Shown here piece after piece: positions 9,123 through 17,269 of a DNA stretch of 49,934 nucleotides. The stretch is from Terriglobia bacterium. GTDB taxonomy: Bacteria > Acidobacteriota > Terriglobia > Bryobacterales > Bryobacteraceae. The position numbers were made by a program, and so were the translations under genes. The stretch spans positions 1 to 49,934 of the forward strand of contig JAIQFL010000030.1 of assembly GCA_020073365.1 (NCBI GenBank), in the 5' to 3' direction. Under the pieces are notes generated by a model. That model ran no database searches. It was not told the DNA's origin and saw only the letters and a list, made by a program, of their open reading frames with translations. Numbering within the stretch: the first letter of the stretch is position 1; every line of letters starts with the position of its first letter.

Positions 9123-9694
9123 TCCGAGCTTCTTTTGATCTGCCGGTACAGCCACGCCTCGGCGAGTTTCAGTTCCCGGCCGGCGCCCGCGCGGGAGAGA
9201 CCGAACGCCTCCGCCGTCTCTTCCACCGTGAAGCCCCCAAAGAAGTGCAGCTCGATCATTTTGCTTTTGCGCGGATCGAACGCCGCCAGTGCGGTCAAAG
9301 CGTCATCCAGCGCGACCACGTCGCGCGCATGTTCGGGAGCATAGTGCAGCGACTCCCGTAATGAGATGTGCGCGATTCCCCCGCCGCGCTTTGCGGCCAT
9401 GTTGTTTCGCGCGTGGTCCGTCAGGATCTGGCGCATGAGCCGCGCGGAGATTCCGTAGAATTGCGCGCGGTTCTGGAGGTTCGCCGGAGTCTGGTCGACC
9501 AGCCGCAGATATGCCTCGTGCACCAGCGCAACCGAATCGAGCGTGTGACCTGGCCGCTCGCGGCGCAGATACCTGCCGGCCATTCGGCGCAATTCGGCGT
9601 AAACGATCGGTATCAATATCTCCAGGGCCGATTCCGATCCGCCCGCCCATTCCGCGAGCAGCCGCGTCACGTCGGTCCTCGAGATCTCCGGCAT
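9119..9694 (-). CDS. ECF-type RNA polymerase sigma factor (TIGR02999-like)
   Basis: The 191-aa product has sigma region 2 (residues about 20-90; ELRRMAGRYLRRERPGHTL, ALVHEAYLRLVDQ, RAQFYGISARLMRQILTDHA) and region 4 with its helix-turn-helix (about 130-188; FFGGFTVEETAEAFGLSR). The spacing and the AKRGGG linker match the acidobacterial/planctomycete TIGR02999 group. No anti-sigma gene is adjacent. Instead, its TGA overlaps the ATG of a Ser/Thr kinase, and sigma factors of this kind are thought to be controlled by a partner kinase. ATG 9694 is the chosen start; ATG 9703 (three residues earlier) is an alternative. An overlapping longer frame reading into the SDR gene is a shadow. Confidence 0.9.
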   Translation of the reverse strand: MPEISRTDVTRLLAEWAGGSESALEILIPIVYAELRRMAGRYLRRERPGHTLDSVALVHEAYLRLVDQTPANLQNRAQFYGISARLMRQILTDHARNNMAAKRGGGIAHISLRESLHYAPEHARDVVALDDALTALAAFDPRKSKMIELHFFGGFTVEETAEAFGLSRAGAGRELKLAEAWLYRQIKRSSE

Positions 9695-9780
9695 GATCAC
9701 CATTGTCCGCCATTTTGGAAGCGCGACAGCCGCTAGCTGCGAGCCCTGAGCCCGGGTTTCCACGGGAGGACGGCCGCCCA

Positions 9781-10575
9781 TTACAGCGGCCGCGCCCTCA
9801 ACAGATACAGCTCCCGCGCCTTTACGTCCTCCGCCTGGCGCACGATCTCCTCCGCATCCTCCCACACGGAAAACAACCGGCCGCTCAGCGCGTCGGCGCG
9901 TCCGGAGGCCAGAAACACGACCAGGCCGGCCACCACGTCCGGCGCGACGTCCATTCCGTCGTCCAGCATCTTCTGCAGGAACGGAAGGCGGCCGCGCCCT
10001 TCCTCCACCATGGCGGTTCGCACCAATCCGGGCCGCATCGGAAAGACGCTCACTCCGTGCGGCTCGACCTCCAGCGCCAGTTGCTCGCTGAGGCGGACCA
10101 GCGCCGTCTTGCTGGCCACGTAGGCCGACATATCCGGAAAGGCCTGGCCACCCGCACCGCTCACCACATTGACGATGCGTCCATGTTTGCGGGCAATCAT
10201 GCCAGGCAGCACCTCCCGGCAACACAGCATCGGCCCCCGCAGGTTCACCTCCTGGCAACGCCACCAATCTTCGGGATCGTTCTCCCAAAACGGGCCAAAC
10301 GGGCCGCCGGTGCCGGCGTTGTTCACCAGCAGGTCGACCGGCCCCAACTCTTTTTCCACCTCCCGCACCACGCGCTTCACCGAGGCGCTGTCCGCGATGT
10401 CCCCCGCCACCGCCATCGCCCGTCCCTCCGCGAGCTTCACCGTTTCGTCCAGTTGATCGGCGGACCGGGCTGTGACCGCGACCGCCCATCCCTCCCTGGC
10501 CAGACCCAGAGCGATCCCCCGCCCAATCCCTCGTCCTCCACCAGTCACCAGCGCTACGCCACCGCCTGCATTCAT
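9781..10575 (-). CDS. Short-chain dehydrogenase/reductase (SDR)
   Basis: A 264-aa classical SDR, an NAD(P)(H)-dependent oxidoreductase whose substrate cannot be read from the sequence. It shows the nucleotide-binding TGGGRGIG at 11-18, NNAG at 85-88, the catalytic Ser at 139 (VVSGAGG) and Tyr152-x-x-x-Lys156 (SAYVASK). The region after the active site contains PMRPGLVRTAM, in place of the usual PG motif. The start ATG overlaps the TGA of the transglutaminase gene (ATGA), so translation is coupled and the gene is the last of the Anbu operon. Longer frames that start upstream at 10785 have no support. This SDR is not part of the canonical Anbu set as I know it. Confidence 0.9.
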   Translation of the reverse strand: MNAGGGVALVTGGGRGIGRGIALGLAREGWAVAVTARSADQLDETVKLAEGRAMAVAGDIADSASVKRVVREVEKELGPVDLLVNNAGTGGPFGPFWENDPEDWWRCQEVNLRGPMLCCREVLPGMIARKHGRIVNVVSGAGGQAFPDMSAYVASKTALVRLSEQLALEVEPHGVSVFPMRPGLVRTAMVEEGRGRLPFLQKMLDDGMDVAPDVVAGLVVFLASGRADALSGRLFSVWEDAEEIVRQAEDVKARELYLLRARPL

Positions 10576-11438
10576 GTCTGTGCGTCCTCCCCACCCGCCT
10601 CCACCTGCATCCCGATTGCAAACTCCATCTTGGCGCTTGCGGAGCCGCGGTACGAACCCGAAATCGGAGCCGCCAACCGCGGGTCGGCCGCCGCCGCTAC
10701 GGCCACGTGCGAAGTCGCGACCGCCAGGCCGCCCGTCGGATCGTAACCGCGCCAGCCGCCCCCGGCCAGGTACACTTCGGCCCACGCATGCATGTTGGCT
10801 TGATCCTGAAAAGCCGCCTCGCGTTCATAGCCGCTCACAAACCGCGCGGGAATTCCCATGGTGCGGCATGCCGCGCAGTAAAGCACCGCCAGGTCCCGGC
10901 ACGATCCCGCCCTTTCCTGCAAGGTAACTTCCGCGTCAAGGGGCGGCCCATGGTCGCGGATGATATGTTCAAAGGTTTCGAATAGGACCCGGTTCAGTTC
11001 CGTCAGAAACGCCAGCGTCGCCCAGCCCGCGCTTTCGGCCACCGAGCGAGCCAGCTCCCGCACCGCCTGGCACTCGTTCCCCGCTCCCAGGTAGGGCGCC
11101 AGGGCCCAAGCCAACGGCTGCCCGTAGGTCAGCGGCAAGCCCGCCAGCTCTTTCCCCGCGAGCACAAAATCGAACGGGTTGTCCCGCAGCGTATCGATTT
11201 CAAACGAACTCCGCACAGCCATCTCTTCCAGCAGCGAATCGAACCATGCCTCCAGCACCACGTTGCCGTCCTGATCCAGGCATTCGGTCTTACCGGCTGG
11301 CGCGGGCGAGATCTCTAGTGCGTAGCGCCGCAGGTGCTGGGCCGCATCCTGGCGGGGCCGCAGCCGGAACGTATGCGGCTCCTGGAACACCGGCCTGTCG
11401 TACCGGTACGTCGTGGAATGGACCACCGAGATGCGCAT
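10572..11438 (-). CDS. Transglutaminase-like cysteine peptidase of the Anbu cluster
   Basis: The product (288 aa from MRISVVHSTTYRYD) belongs to the COG1305 transglutaminase-like family. It has the N-terminal bacterial transglutaminase beta domain (residues about 1-110; TTYRYDRPV, FRLRPRQ) and the papain-like catalytic core with Cys180 (AGSCRDLAVL), His217 (NMHAWAEVYL) and Asp233 (WRGYDPTGG). These enzymes hydrolyse or transfer amide bonds. Start ATG 11438 was chosen because it begins at the conserved domain start and lies 13 bases after the Anbu stop; the frame extends back to 11498 but then overlaps the neighbour. Its context with ATP-grasp, alpha-E and Anbu genes is the widely conserved cluster predicted to make and remove a peptide-like product. 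Confidence 0.92.
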   Translation of the reverse strand: MRISVVHSTTYRYDRPVFQEPHTFRLRPRQDAAQHLRRYALEISPAPAGKTECLDQDGNVVLEAWFDSLLEEMAVRSSFEIDTLRDNPFDFVLAGKELAGLPLTYGQPLAWALAPYLGAGNECQAVRELARSVAESAGWATLAFLTELNRVLFETFEHIIRDHGPPLDAEVTLQERAGSCRDLAVLYCAACRTMGIPARFVSGYEREAAFQDQANMHAWAEVYLAGGGWRGYDPTGGLAVATSHVAVAAAADPRLAAPISGSYRGSASAKMEFAIGMQVEAGGEDAQT

Positions 11439-11451
11439 GCTGGGATCGCGA

Positions 11452-12195
11452 TCAGCGCACCAGCTCGTCGCCGGTGAGCCTGGCGAAAGCCGCTTCAATC
11501 CATTCCGACGGCAGATCGTGCACGCTGCGCCGCATGCGTTCCTGCCACCAGTTGGAAATGGCGCGCACGTCGTCGTAGACGTATCGCTGCTCCACCAGCG
11601 TGAAGCTCCCGCGGGAGTATAGGATCACGTCCATCGGAAAATCCACGTCGGCGGCGCACAGCCGCGTGGCATCGAAGGCCAGCAACCCCACTTTGAACGC
11701 ATACAGCATGGAATCGGACCGCGTCAGCGACCGCTCCAGGATGGGCTTTCCGAATCCCGACGCGCCGATGATCTGGTAGGGGGTGTCCGGACCGATCTCC
11801 ACCCAATTCCCTTCCGGATAGATCAAAAACAGCCGATGCGCGGAGTCGCCCGACATCTGTCCGCCGATCAGCGAATAGGCATTGAACTTGAGCTCCGCCC
11901 GCGCCAGCGCCTCGCCATCCTCCTCCGCCACGCGGCGCACCTGTTGCGCGTAAAGGTTCACCACTTTGAAGAGCCGGTCGCGAGTCTGGGTATCGCGGGC
12001 AAAGGCCTCTTCGAAAAACAGCAGGACCTTGTCCCGCAGAGACCGCAGACCGGAGTTCATCACGAAAAATGCGAAGCCCGGTCCCTGGTAGCTGGCGGTC
12101 TTCTTGGCAATCAGGCACTCGTTACCGGCTACCACGCGCGTATCGGCGATGGCCACCAGGCCCTGGTCCACGGTTATTCCCAAACAGAATGTCAT
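11452..12195 (-). CDS. Anbu proteasome-like N-terminal nucleophile peptidase
   Basis: This 247-aa protein is the ancestral beta-subunit (Anbu) type of proteasome-fold protease. After removal of the initiator Met, Thr1 becomes the N-terminal nucleophile (MTFCLGITVD). Counting from that Thr, Asp17 lies in AIADTR as in proteasome beta subunits, and a Lys pair (30/31) lies at about the position of the catalytic Lys33. No propeptide is encoded, as usual for Anbu. Family members assemble into open ring or helical particles, and their substrate is unknown. The gene sits 15 bases downstream of the alpha-E gene and 13 bases upstream of the transglutaminase gene, the standard Anbu neighbourhood. Confidence 0.93.
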   Translation of the reverse strand: MTFCLGITVDQGLVAIADTRVVAGNECLIAKKTASYQGPGFAFFVMNSGLRSLRDKVLLFFEEAFARDTQTRDRLFKVVNLYAQQVRRVAEEDGEALARAELKFNAYSLIGGQMSGDSAHRLFLIYPEGNWVEIGPDTPYQIIGASGFGKPILERSLTRSDSMLYAFKVGLLAFDATRLCAADVDFPMDVILYSRGSFTLVEQRYVYDDVRAISNWWQERMRRSVHDLPSEWIEAAFARLTGDELVR

Positions 12196-12210
12196 GGTTC
12201 GAAAGGGTGA

Positions 12211-13194
12211 TCAGCCGGCGGCCCGCTGGACGGGCTGGTGAGCGAAGAAGTCGCCGGAGATACACTCATCGATTGTATTCATTTTTGTTTGCAGCGCGTC
12301 GAAAAATTCATGCAGGCCGGCCTTGAGAACCGCATCTACCTGCGCGTAATCCAGCTCGGCGCGCACCACGCCCATGCATCGCTCGGAAACACACGAAAAG
12401 GTTCCTGTTTGTGTGCCGGTGATGCCGTGTAACGATTGGTCCGCGCGAGAGATGCAGAACCGGACAGCCCGCGGGAACTCCCCGTCCAGCAGCAGGAACT
12501 CCACAATCCGCTCCGGCGCGATTCGTCCATAGCGCTTGCGGTACATCTCCAGGCCGCTGACCGACTTCAACACCGCCGCCCACTGGATATCGTCGTAAGG
12601 CGTGCCCACATCGCTCACCGACGGCAGGAGGATGAAGTATTTCACATCCAGCAGGCGGGTGGTTTTGTCGGCCCGCTCCAGCGAAGTGCCCAGACGGATG
12701 AAGTGCCAGGCCTCGTTGTGGCTCAGGGTCACGTGCGTGATGCCCTGGAAGAGGTGGCAGGCCATGCGCACGCGATGGCAGAACTCGGGCAGCGCCTCGG
12801 TCGCCGGCTTCCGGCTCTCCCCGGTGATCAGCAGATACAGGCTGTTGACCTGCTCCCACATTTCAGACGAGATGGTCTCGCGCACGGATCGCGCATTCTC
12901 GCGGGCAGCCAGGATGCAGGAATAGATCGAGTTGGGATACTGGGCGTCGAACGCCAGGAAGCGAATCACGTTGTCCTCAGTCGCTGCGCCATAGCGCTCC
13001 AGGAAGAGCGCGCGGTCCCCCGTGATGTCCACGATGGGCTGCCACTGGTCGCCATATCCCCCGGGCAGGTCCAGCATCAGATTCTGGTTGACCCCGATAA
13101 AACGCGCCACATTCTCGGCGCGCTCGATATAGCGGGCCATCCAATAGACCGCATTGGCCACCCGGCTGAGCAATGGTTTGGATGACGGGTTCAT
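12211..13194 (-). CDS. Alpha-E domain protein (COG2307)
   Basis: A 327-aa, nearly all-helical protein of the alpha-E family, recognised by its N-terminal SRVANAVYWMARYIERAENV and by later motifs such as ENARSVRETISSEMWEQVN and HFIRLGTSLERADKTTRLLD. The family has no known activity but always travels with the circularly permuted ATP-grasp; in other genomes the two are sometimes fused, which implies a physical complex. The start ATG at 13194 overlaps the TGA of the ATP-grasp gene (ATGA), so the two are translationally coupled. The frame is open much further upstream (to 13608), but that part is a shadow of the ATP-grasp gene. Confidence 0.92.
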   Translation of the reverse strand: MNPSSKPLLSRVANAVYWMARYIERAENVARFIGVNQNLMLDLPGGYGDQWQPIVDITGDRALFLERYGAATEDNVIRFLAFDAQYPNSIYSCILAARENARSVRETISSEMWEQVNSLYLLITGESRKPATEALPEFCHRVRMACHLFQGITHVTLSHNEAWHFIRLGTSLERADKTTRLLDVKYFILLPSVSDVGTPYDDIQWAAVLKSVSGLEMYRKRYGRIAPERIVEFLLLDGEFPRAVRFCISRADQSLHGITGTQTGTFSCVSERCMGVVRAELDYAQVDAVLKAGLHEFFDALQTKMNTIDECISGDFFAHQPVQRAAG

Positions 13195-14660
13195 GACGAT
13201 TGCCCCTGACTTTGGACTCCGGGCTGCGCCTCGGAGAGCACCCACGTGTCCTTGCTCCCGCCGCCCTGCGACGAATTCACCACCAGCGAACCCTTGGTCA
13301 TGGCGACGCGCGTCAGACCGCCGGGCACCACGTAGATCTCCTTCCCGCAGAGAACGTACGGGCGCAGATCCACGTGTCGGCCTTCGAAATGATCGTCCAC
13401 GATGGTCGGTACCCGCGACAGCGCCAGCGTCGGCTGGGCAATATAGTTCCGCGGATTGGCGACGATTTTCGCCGCGAACTCCTCCTGCTGTTGGCGCGTG
13501 GAGTGCGGCCCCACCAGCATGCCATATCCGCCCGATTCGTTGGCCGACTTCACCACCAGTTGATCCAGGTGCTCCAGCACGTAGTTTCGGTCGCTGTCCC
13601 TCCAGCAAAGATAGGTCGGCACGTTGGGCAGGATGGGGTCCGCGCCCTCGTAATAGCGGATCATTTCCGGGACGTATGCGTAAATGACCTTGTCGTCGGC
13701 CACGCCATTGCCAGGGGCGTTAGCCAGCGCGACCCGTCCCGCCCGGTAGGCCGCCACCAGGCCGGTCACTCCCAGCAGCGAGTCCGGACGGAACGCCTCG
13801 GGATCGAGGAAGTCGTCGTCGATGCGACGGTAGATCACGTCCACGCGCTCGAGGCCCTTGGTGGTGCGCATGAACACGTCGCCGTCGTGCACCACCAGGT
13901 CGCGGCCTTCCACCAGTTGCACGCCCATCTGCTGGGCCAGGAAGCTGTGCTCAAAATAGGCCGAATTATAGATGCCGGGCGTGAGGAGAACGACACGGGG
14001 CGCGCTGGCCTGCGAGGGGGCAATGGATTCCAGCATCTCGAGCAGCCGGCTGGGGTACTCGGTGACGGGCCGCACCGAGAGCCCCTCGAACACCGCCGGG
14101 AAGATGCGCTTCATCACCTCGCGGTTTTCGAGCACGTACGACACGCCGGAAGGCACCCGGAGGTTGTCCTCCAGGACGTAATACCGGCCATCGCGGTCGC
14201 GGACCAGGTCGGTTCCGGTAATGTGGCACCACACCCGCCAGGGCGGATTCAAGCCCTGGCATTGTTTTCGGTAGGACACCGCGGAGAGAACCACCTCACT
14301 CGGAATGATGCCGTTCTTGAGGATTTTCTGGTCGTGGTAGACGTCGTCGATAAAGGCATTCAGCGCATGCACGCGCTGCTTGAGCCCTCGCTCGATATGG
14401 TCCCACTCATCGGCCGGTACGATTCGCGGGATCAAGTCGAAAGGGAAGATTCGTTCGGCGCCCGCCGAGTCGCCGTAGACATTAAAGGTGATGCCCATCT
14501 CGAGCAACAGCCTCTCGGAGGCGTGCTTGTAGCGCAACAGGTGGCCCTCCGACAGGGCCTCGACAGTCTCCAGGAGGAGCCCGGCGCCCGCTCTGGGACG
14601 GCCGTCGTCTTGAAACATCTCGTCGTAGAACCCTTCCGTATCGTATGAGTGAAACCGCAT
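13191..14660 (-). CDS. Circularly permuted ATP-grasp protein (COG2308)
   Basis: This 489-aa protein is the circularly permuted ATP-grasp type, predicted to form amide or peptide bonds with ATP. Family features are the N-terminal [10 protein letters not shown], the [10 protein letters not shown] and [12 protein letters not shown] segments, [20 protein letters not shown] (metal/ATP-binding region) and the C-terminal [26 protein letters not shown] and [20 protein letters not shown]. The last two carry the usual ligands of the permuted ATP-binding lobe. It is the first gene of the five-gene Anbu operon (ATP-grasp, alpha-E, Anbu, transglutaminase, SDR). GAGGTT lies about 8 bases before the ATG. 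No substrate can be named. Confidence 0.93.
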   Translation of the reverse strand: MRFHSYDTEGFYDEMFQDDGRPRAGAGLLLETVEALSEGHLLRYKHASERLLLEMGITFNVYGDSAGAERIFPFDLIPRIVPADEWDHIERGLKQRVHALNAFIDDVYHDQKILKNGIIPSEVVLSAVSYRKQCQGLNPPWRVWCHITGTDLVRDRDGRYYVLEDNLRVPSGVSYVLENREVMKRIFPAVFEGLSVRPVTEYPSRLLEMLESIAPSQASAPRVVLLTPGIYNSAYFEHSFLAQQMGVQLVEGRDLVVHDGDVFMRTTKGLERVDVIYRRIDDDFLDPEAFRPDSLLGVTGLVAAYRAGRVALANAPGNGVADDKVIYAYVPEMIRYYEGADPILPNVPTYLCWRDSDRNYVLEHLDQLVVKSANESGGYGMLVGPHSTRQQQEEFAAKIVANPRNYIAQPTLALSRVPTIVDDHFEGRHVDLRPYVLCGKEIYVVPGGLTRVAMTKGSLVVNSSQGGGSKDTWVLSEAQPGVQSQGQSS

Positions 14661-14961
14661 ATCGAAACCTCATTGCCCCTCGCTTGAGTTCTGAAACGGT
14701 TCACGACTGGGTGGACTGCGGGGATACGACGTGGAAACCCGCGCCCGACAGCAGCTCTCTGGGTATTTCTCAGATGTTACCACCTCCTCTTGTGGCAGGG
14801 CATTTCCGGCTGCGGATCCCCGGTACGGGTCCGTTTTTGGGATCGTTCCCGGCCGCGCAGGATCTCCTGCCCGGCTGGATGCGGCGGAATCATCAATTGG
14901 GGTCACGCTCCACAGGCCGCACACCGTTTGAATATCAGGTCTCAGCGCTTTTCGGCGGTCG
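14661..14961. other. Upstream region of the Anbu operon
   Basis: This gap separates the ATP-grasp start (14660) from the stop of the hydrolase-like gene (14962); both lie on the minus strand. It should hold the operon promoter, but I see no convincing -35/-10 pair. A run fully complementary to the 16S anti-Shine-Dalgarno (AGAGGAGGTG on the minus strand, 14790-14781) occurs without an ATG at usable spacing. A GTG embedded in it opens a 37-codon frame ending at 14670; this may be a leader peptide or chance. Confidence 0.25.
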
Positions 14962-16089
14962 CTAGCGCAGTCCCCCCGGCTGATGCCGGACGTCAGCGAT
15001 AGCCTGCCGAGCGGCCTCGACGACCGCGTCGGGAGCCTGATAGATCAGATCGCCATTGCTCTCGTTGAGGACCACGTTTCTTCCCCGCGCGGACAATCGG
15101 GCTAAATCGGTCTGTAGCTCCATCCACACGCTGGGGTAGTCGGATGCCACGGCCGTGTTTTCCGCGCTGAGCACGATCAATGGACGGTCGCCGAGACTCC
15201 CCGCTGTTCGCGCCTCGGCGGTGCTCTGTTCCCAGGAGGCGATATCTTGCATGAGCGCGGACCGCGCCTTGGAGGACTGGGTCAGGTGCCAGATAGTGTT
15301 CCATTCAGAGGACGTCATGCCTTTCGGTGGCGGGGCGGGCGCCGGACGATTCGGCAAGCCTAACCGGTAAAGTCCGATCTGGTTGAATACTTGCGCCATG
15401 GCATCTTGGGAGTGGCCGATAAACCCTCGAAACCGCGCCAGTCTCCGGATGCCAGGATGTGTGTCGATGAGAAGATCCGGATGGACACCGTTGACAAACA
15501 CCAAACCGGCGACGTCCGCCGGGTAGATGCCCGCATACACGTGAGCATCCAGGACAGCCGACGCTTCCGCTACCAGCACATAAGGCGGTGGCACCCCAGC
15601 TCCTTGCAGGAGAGCATGCAGATCGCGAGCCTGGGACGCACTGTCCCGCGGATAAGGACCGAGGTCGCTCCAGCCGGAACCTGCCCGATCATACCAGCAC
15701 GCCGTCGTACTTTTTGCCAGCTCACGCTGAATCCATACCCAACCGTAGCCTGGCCGCGGGGCGCCGTTTTCGAACATCGCCTTCGGCGTGTTGTAGAACA
15801 TCCACGGGGCGCCCCTTGCAAAGATGACGGCGGGCTGCCCCGCGCCGGAGCAATAGATATTGAGCATCCGACCGCCGATATCCACGGAGCGGCCGATTTG
15901 CGGAAAATGCTCGTGGTCCCGCGCACGCTGTACCTGCTCGTAAAGAAGCCCGGAGACCAGGGCTATTGCCAAGACGCCTCCCCCAACGATCGAGGCGGCA
16001 AGTGCTGCCGTTCTCAGTTTCGCGTACATAGAGTGTTTCGCTATTGGACTCCGATCTACTGTTAAGAGTTCCTCTCCTTCGAGCATCAA
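14962..16089 (-). CDS. Alpha/beta-hydrolase homologue with a degenerate active site
   Basis: The 375-aa protein has an N-terminal membrane anchor (about 25-50) followed by an alpha/beta-hydrolase fold. Family landmarks are clear: YDRAGSGWSD at 133-142, the helix HVYAGIYPADVAGLVFVNG at 183-201 and the C-terminal PDAVVEAARQAI. At the nucleophile elbow, where relatives have VLVGHSxGG, this protein reads VLVAEASAV (171-179), so Ala176 replaces the Ser. Near the end, relatives have SGHxI, while here it is NGDLI with Asp347 in place of His. It therefore looks like a pseudoenzyme with a binding or structural role, although Ser177 one residue along leaves some doubt. It is about 230 bases downstream of the VOC gene on the same strand. 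Confidence 0.75.
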   Translation of the reverse strand: MMLEGEELLTVDRSPIAKHSMYAKLRTAALAASIVGGGVLAIALVSGLLYEQVQRARDHEHFPQIGRSVDIGGRMLNIYCSGAGQPAVIFARGAPWMFYNTPKAMFENGAPRPGYGWVWIQRELAKSTTACWYDRAGSGWSDLGPYPRDSASQARDLHALLQGAGVPPPYVLVAEASAVLDAHVYAGIYPADVAGLVFVNGVHPDLLIDTHPGIRRLARFRGFIGHSQDAMAQVFNQIGLYRLGLPNRPAPAPPPKGMTSSEWNTIWHLTQSSKARSALMQDIASWEQSTAEARTAGSLGDRPLIVLSAENTAVASDYPSVWMELQTDLARLSARGRNVVLNESNGDLIYQAPDAVVEAARQAIADVRHQPGGLR

Positions 16090-16236
16090 CGGGACAGCAA
16101 TCCAGCCAGGGCTCGATGGGGGCGGCGCTTCCGGCCGTGTCGGTCAGCGAAAGCACTCCGCCGTGTAACTCTGTACTTTACGGTTGCGGCTCCGCATGAG
16201 ATGGTCGCGGCTCCGATCGGATCCACGCGAGTACCA

Positions 16237-16279
16237 GTGAAAGAATCGCCCGCGAGGCACACGGAACCGCCTGCCCCAC
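16237..16279 (+). repeat. Dispersed intergenic repeat, copy 1
   Basis: This segment shares the 17-mer GTGAAAGAATCGCCCGC and a following GGAACCGCCTGCC with 37499-37563, more than 20 kb away and also intergenic. Between the two shared blocks the copies differ in length. It is probably a short non-coding genomic repeat. Confidence 0.5.
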
Positions 16280-16315
16280 GTCCGATCTGATCTTAAAGGG
16301 CTCGATTTGACGGTA

Positions 16316-17269
16316 TCAGCGGGGAGGCGGAGCGGTTGAAGGCGGGGTCGGTCTGCCATCGACCGTCGCGGGCTCCATGATCTCGGTGCGGGTGCCATCG
16401 GGATCGAACAGGTTGGCCTGGCGCTTGCGGTTCACGCCGATCTTGGGCTCGATCGCGCGGGTATACTGCTGCCGGTAAGGCTTAGCCTCCAGCGCGGCGA
16501 CACTGGCGGCGACGTCGGGCACTTCCAGGCAGAGGTGGTGCGCGGTGCCCCGTTTCTCCGGCGCCGGCGCGTCCTTGAAGAGCATGAACTCGATATAGTC
16601 ATCCCCGTCCGGAACCTTCAGGTTGACCCATGACAACTGTGTCCCCGAAGAACTGCCGCGCCAGATCTCGCGGAAGCCGAGGATGCCGGTGTAGAATTTC
16701 ATCTCGGCATCGAACGCGGTCACGATGATGCCGACGTGCGCCAGGCGCTTGGAGACGCGGCTCTCGGGCATGTGCCGTCCCCGTTCCCGCACCGTCCATC
16801 CGTCGGGCTCATACTGCACGATCTCAATGGTGTGGCCTTCGGGGTCCTTGACGTTGAAATTGGAATTGCCGATGCGGCCTTTGCCAACCTGCTGCGGCAC
16901 CGATACGCCACGCGATGCCAGATACAGGCGCATGGCTTCGGCATTGCCGGTTTCGATGGAGATGTGATTCAGACGGTCGGTGGTGGCGGCAGTTTCGGGA
17001 AACAGTTCGAGATACTGCCGCTCATTGATCTTGAAGAACGTCATGGCAGGCGTTCCATCGGGCTTGGCAAGCGAGTACGGCTCTTCGAAACCGAGGAAGT
17101 CACGGTAGAAGGCTCGCGACTTTTCGTAATCGTGGGCGTAGATCGCGATGTGAGCGACTCCCAGGATACGGGGTCTGGCGGCATCTTGGCCCGCGAGCGG
17201 CGCCGGCAGCAGAGCCATGGCCAGCAGAATCGCGCCCAGCCAGTGCGCGGCGTTGGTCACGGCGCTCAA
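16316..17269 (-). CDS. Secreted two-domain VOC (glyoxalase/dioxygenase fold) protein
   Basis: A 317-aa protein with a signal peptide (cleavage near LAGQDAARP) and two vicinal-oxygen-chelate domains. The first (about 35-155) contains GVAHIAIYAHDYEKSRAFYR and ends in DPEGHTIEIVQYEP; the second (about 175-300) contains LAHVGIIVTAFDAEMKFYTG and ends in DPDGTRTEIMEP. The His/Glu metal ligand positions typical of the fold are present (AHIAI, IEIV; AHVGI, TEIM). The substrate is unknown. The start is TTG at 17269, overlapping the TGA of the upstream PD40 gene (TTGA), so it is probably translated by coupling; no ATG gives a complete signal peptide. A periplasmic VOC protein is less usual than a cytoplasmic one. 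Confidence 0.85.
   Translation of the reverse strand: MSAVTNAAHWLGAILLAMALLPAPLAGQDAARPRILGVAHIAIYAHDYEKSRAFYRDFLGFEEPYSLAKPDGTPAMTFFKINERQYLELFPETAATTDRLNHISIETGNAEAMRLYLASRGVSVPQQVGKGRIGNSNFNVKDPEGHTIEIVQYEPDGWTVRERGRHMPESRVSKRLAHVGIIVTAFDAEMKFYTGILGFREIWRGSSSGTQLSWVNLKVPDGDDYIEFMLFKDAPAPEKRGTAHHLCLEVPDVAASVAALEAKPYRQQYTRAIEPKIGVNRKRQANLFDPDGTRTEIMEPATVDGRPTPPSTAPPPR

Noticed and set aside
9695..10621. 500-codon frame extending the ECF sigma gene upstream
   Set aside because: It overlaps the SDR gene in another frame, gives a Gly/Arg-rich low-complexity protein, and the sigma domain starts at 9694.
13195..13608. Upstream extension of the alpha-E frame
   Set aside because: It is a shadow of the ATP-grasp gene; the ATGA overlap at 13194 fixes the start.
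14781..14790. Strong Shine-Dalgarno-like AGAGGAGGTG on the minus strand in the Anbu leader
   Set aside because: No ATG at suitable distance follows. The only frame it could serve is a 37-codon GTG frame with no recognisable features, so no gene was called.
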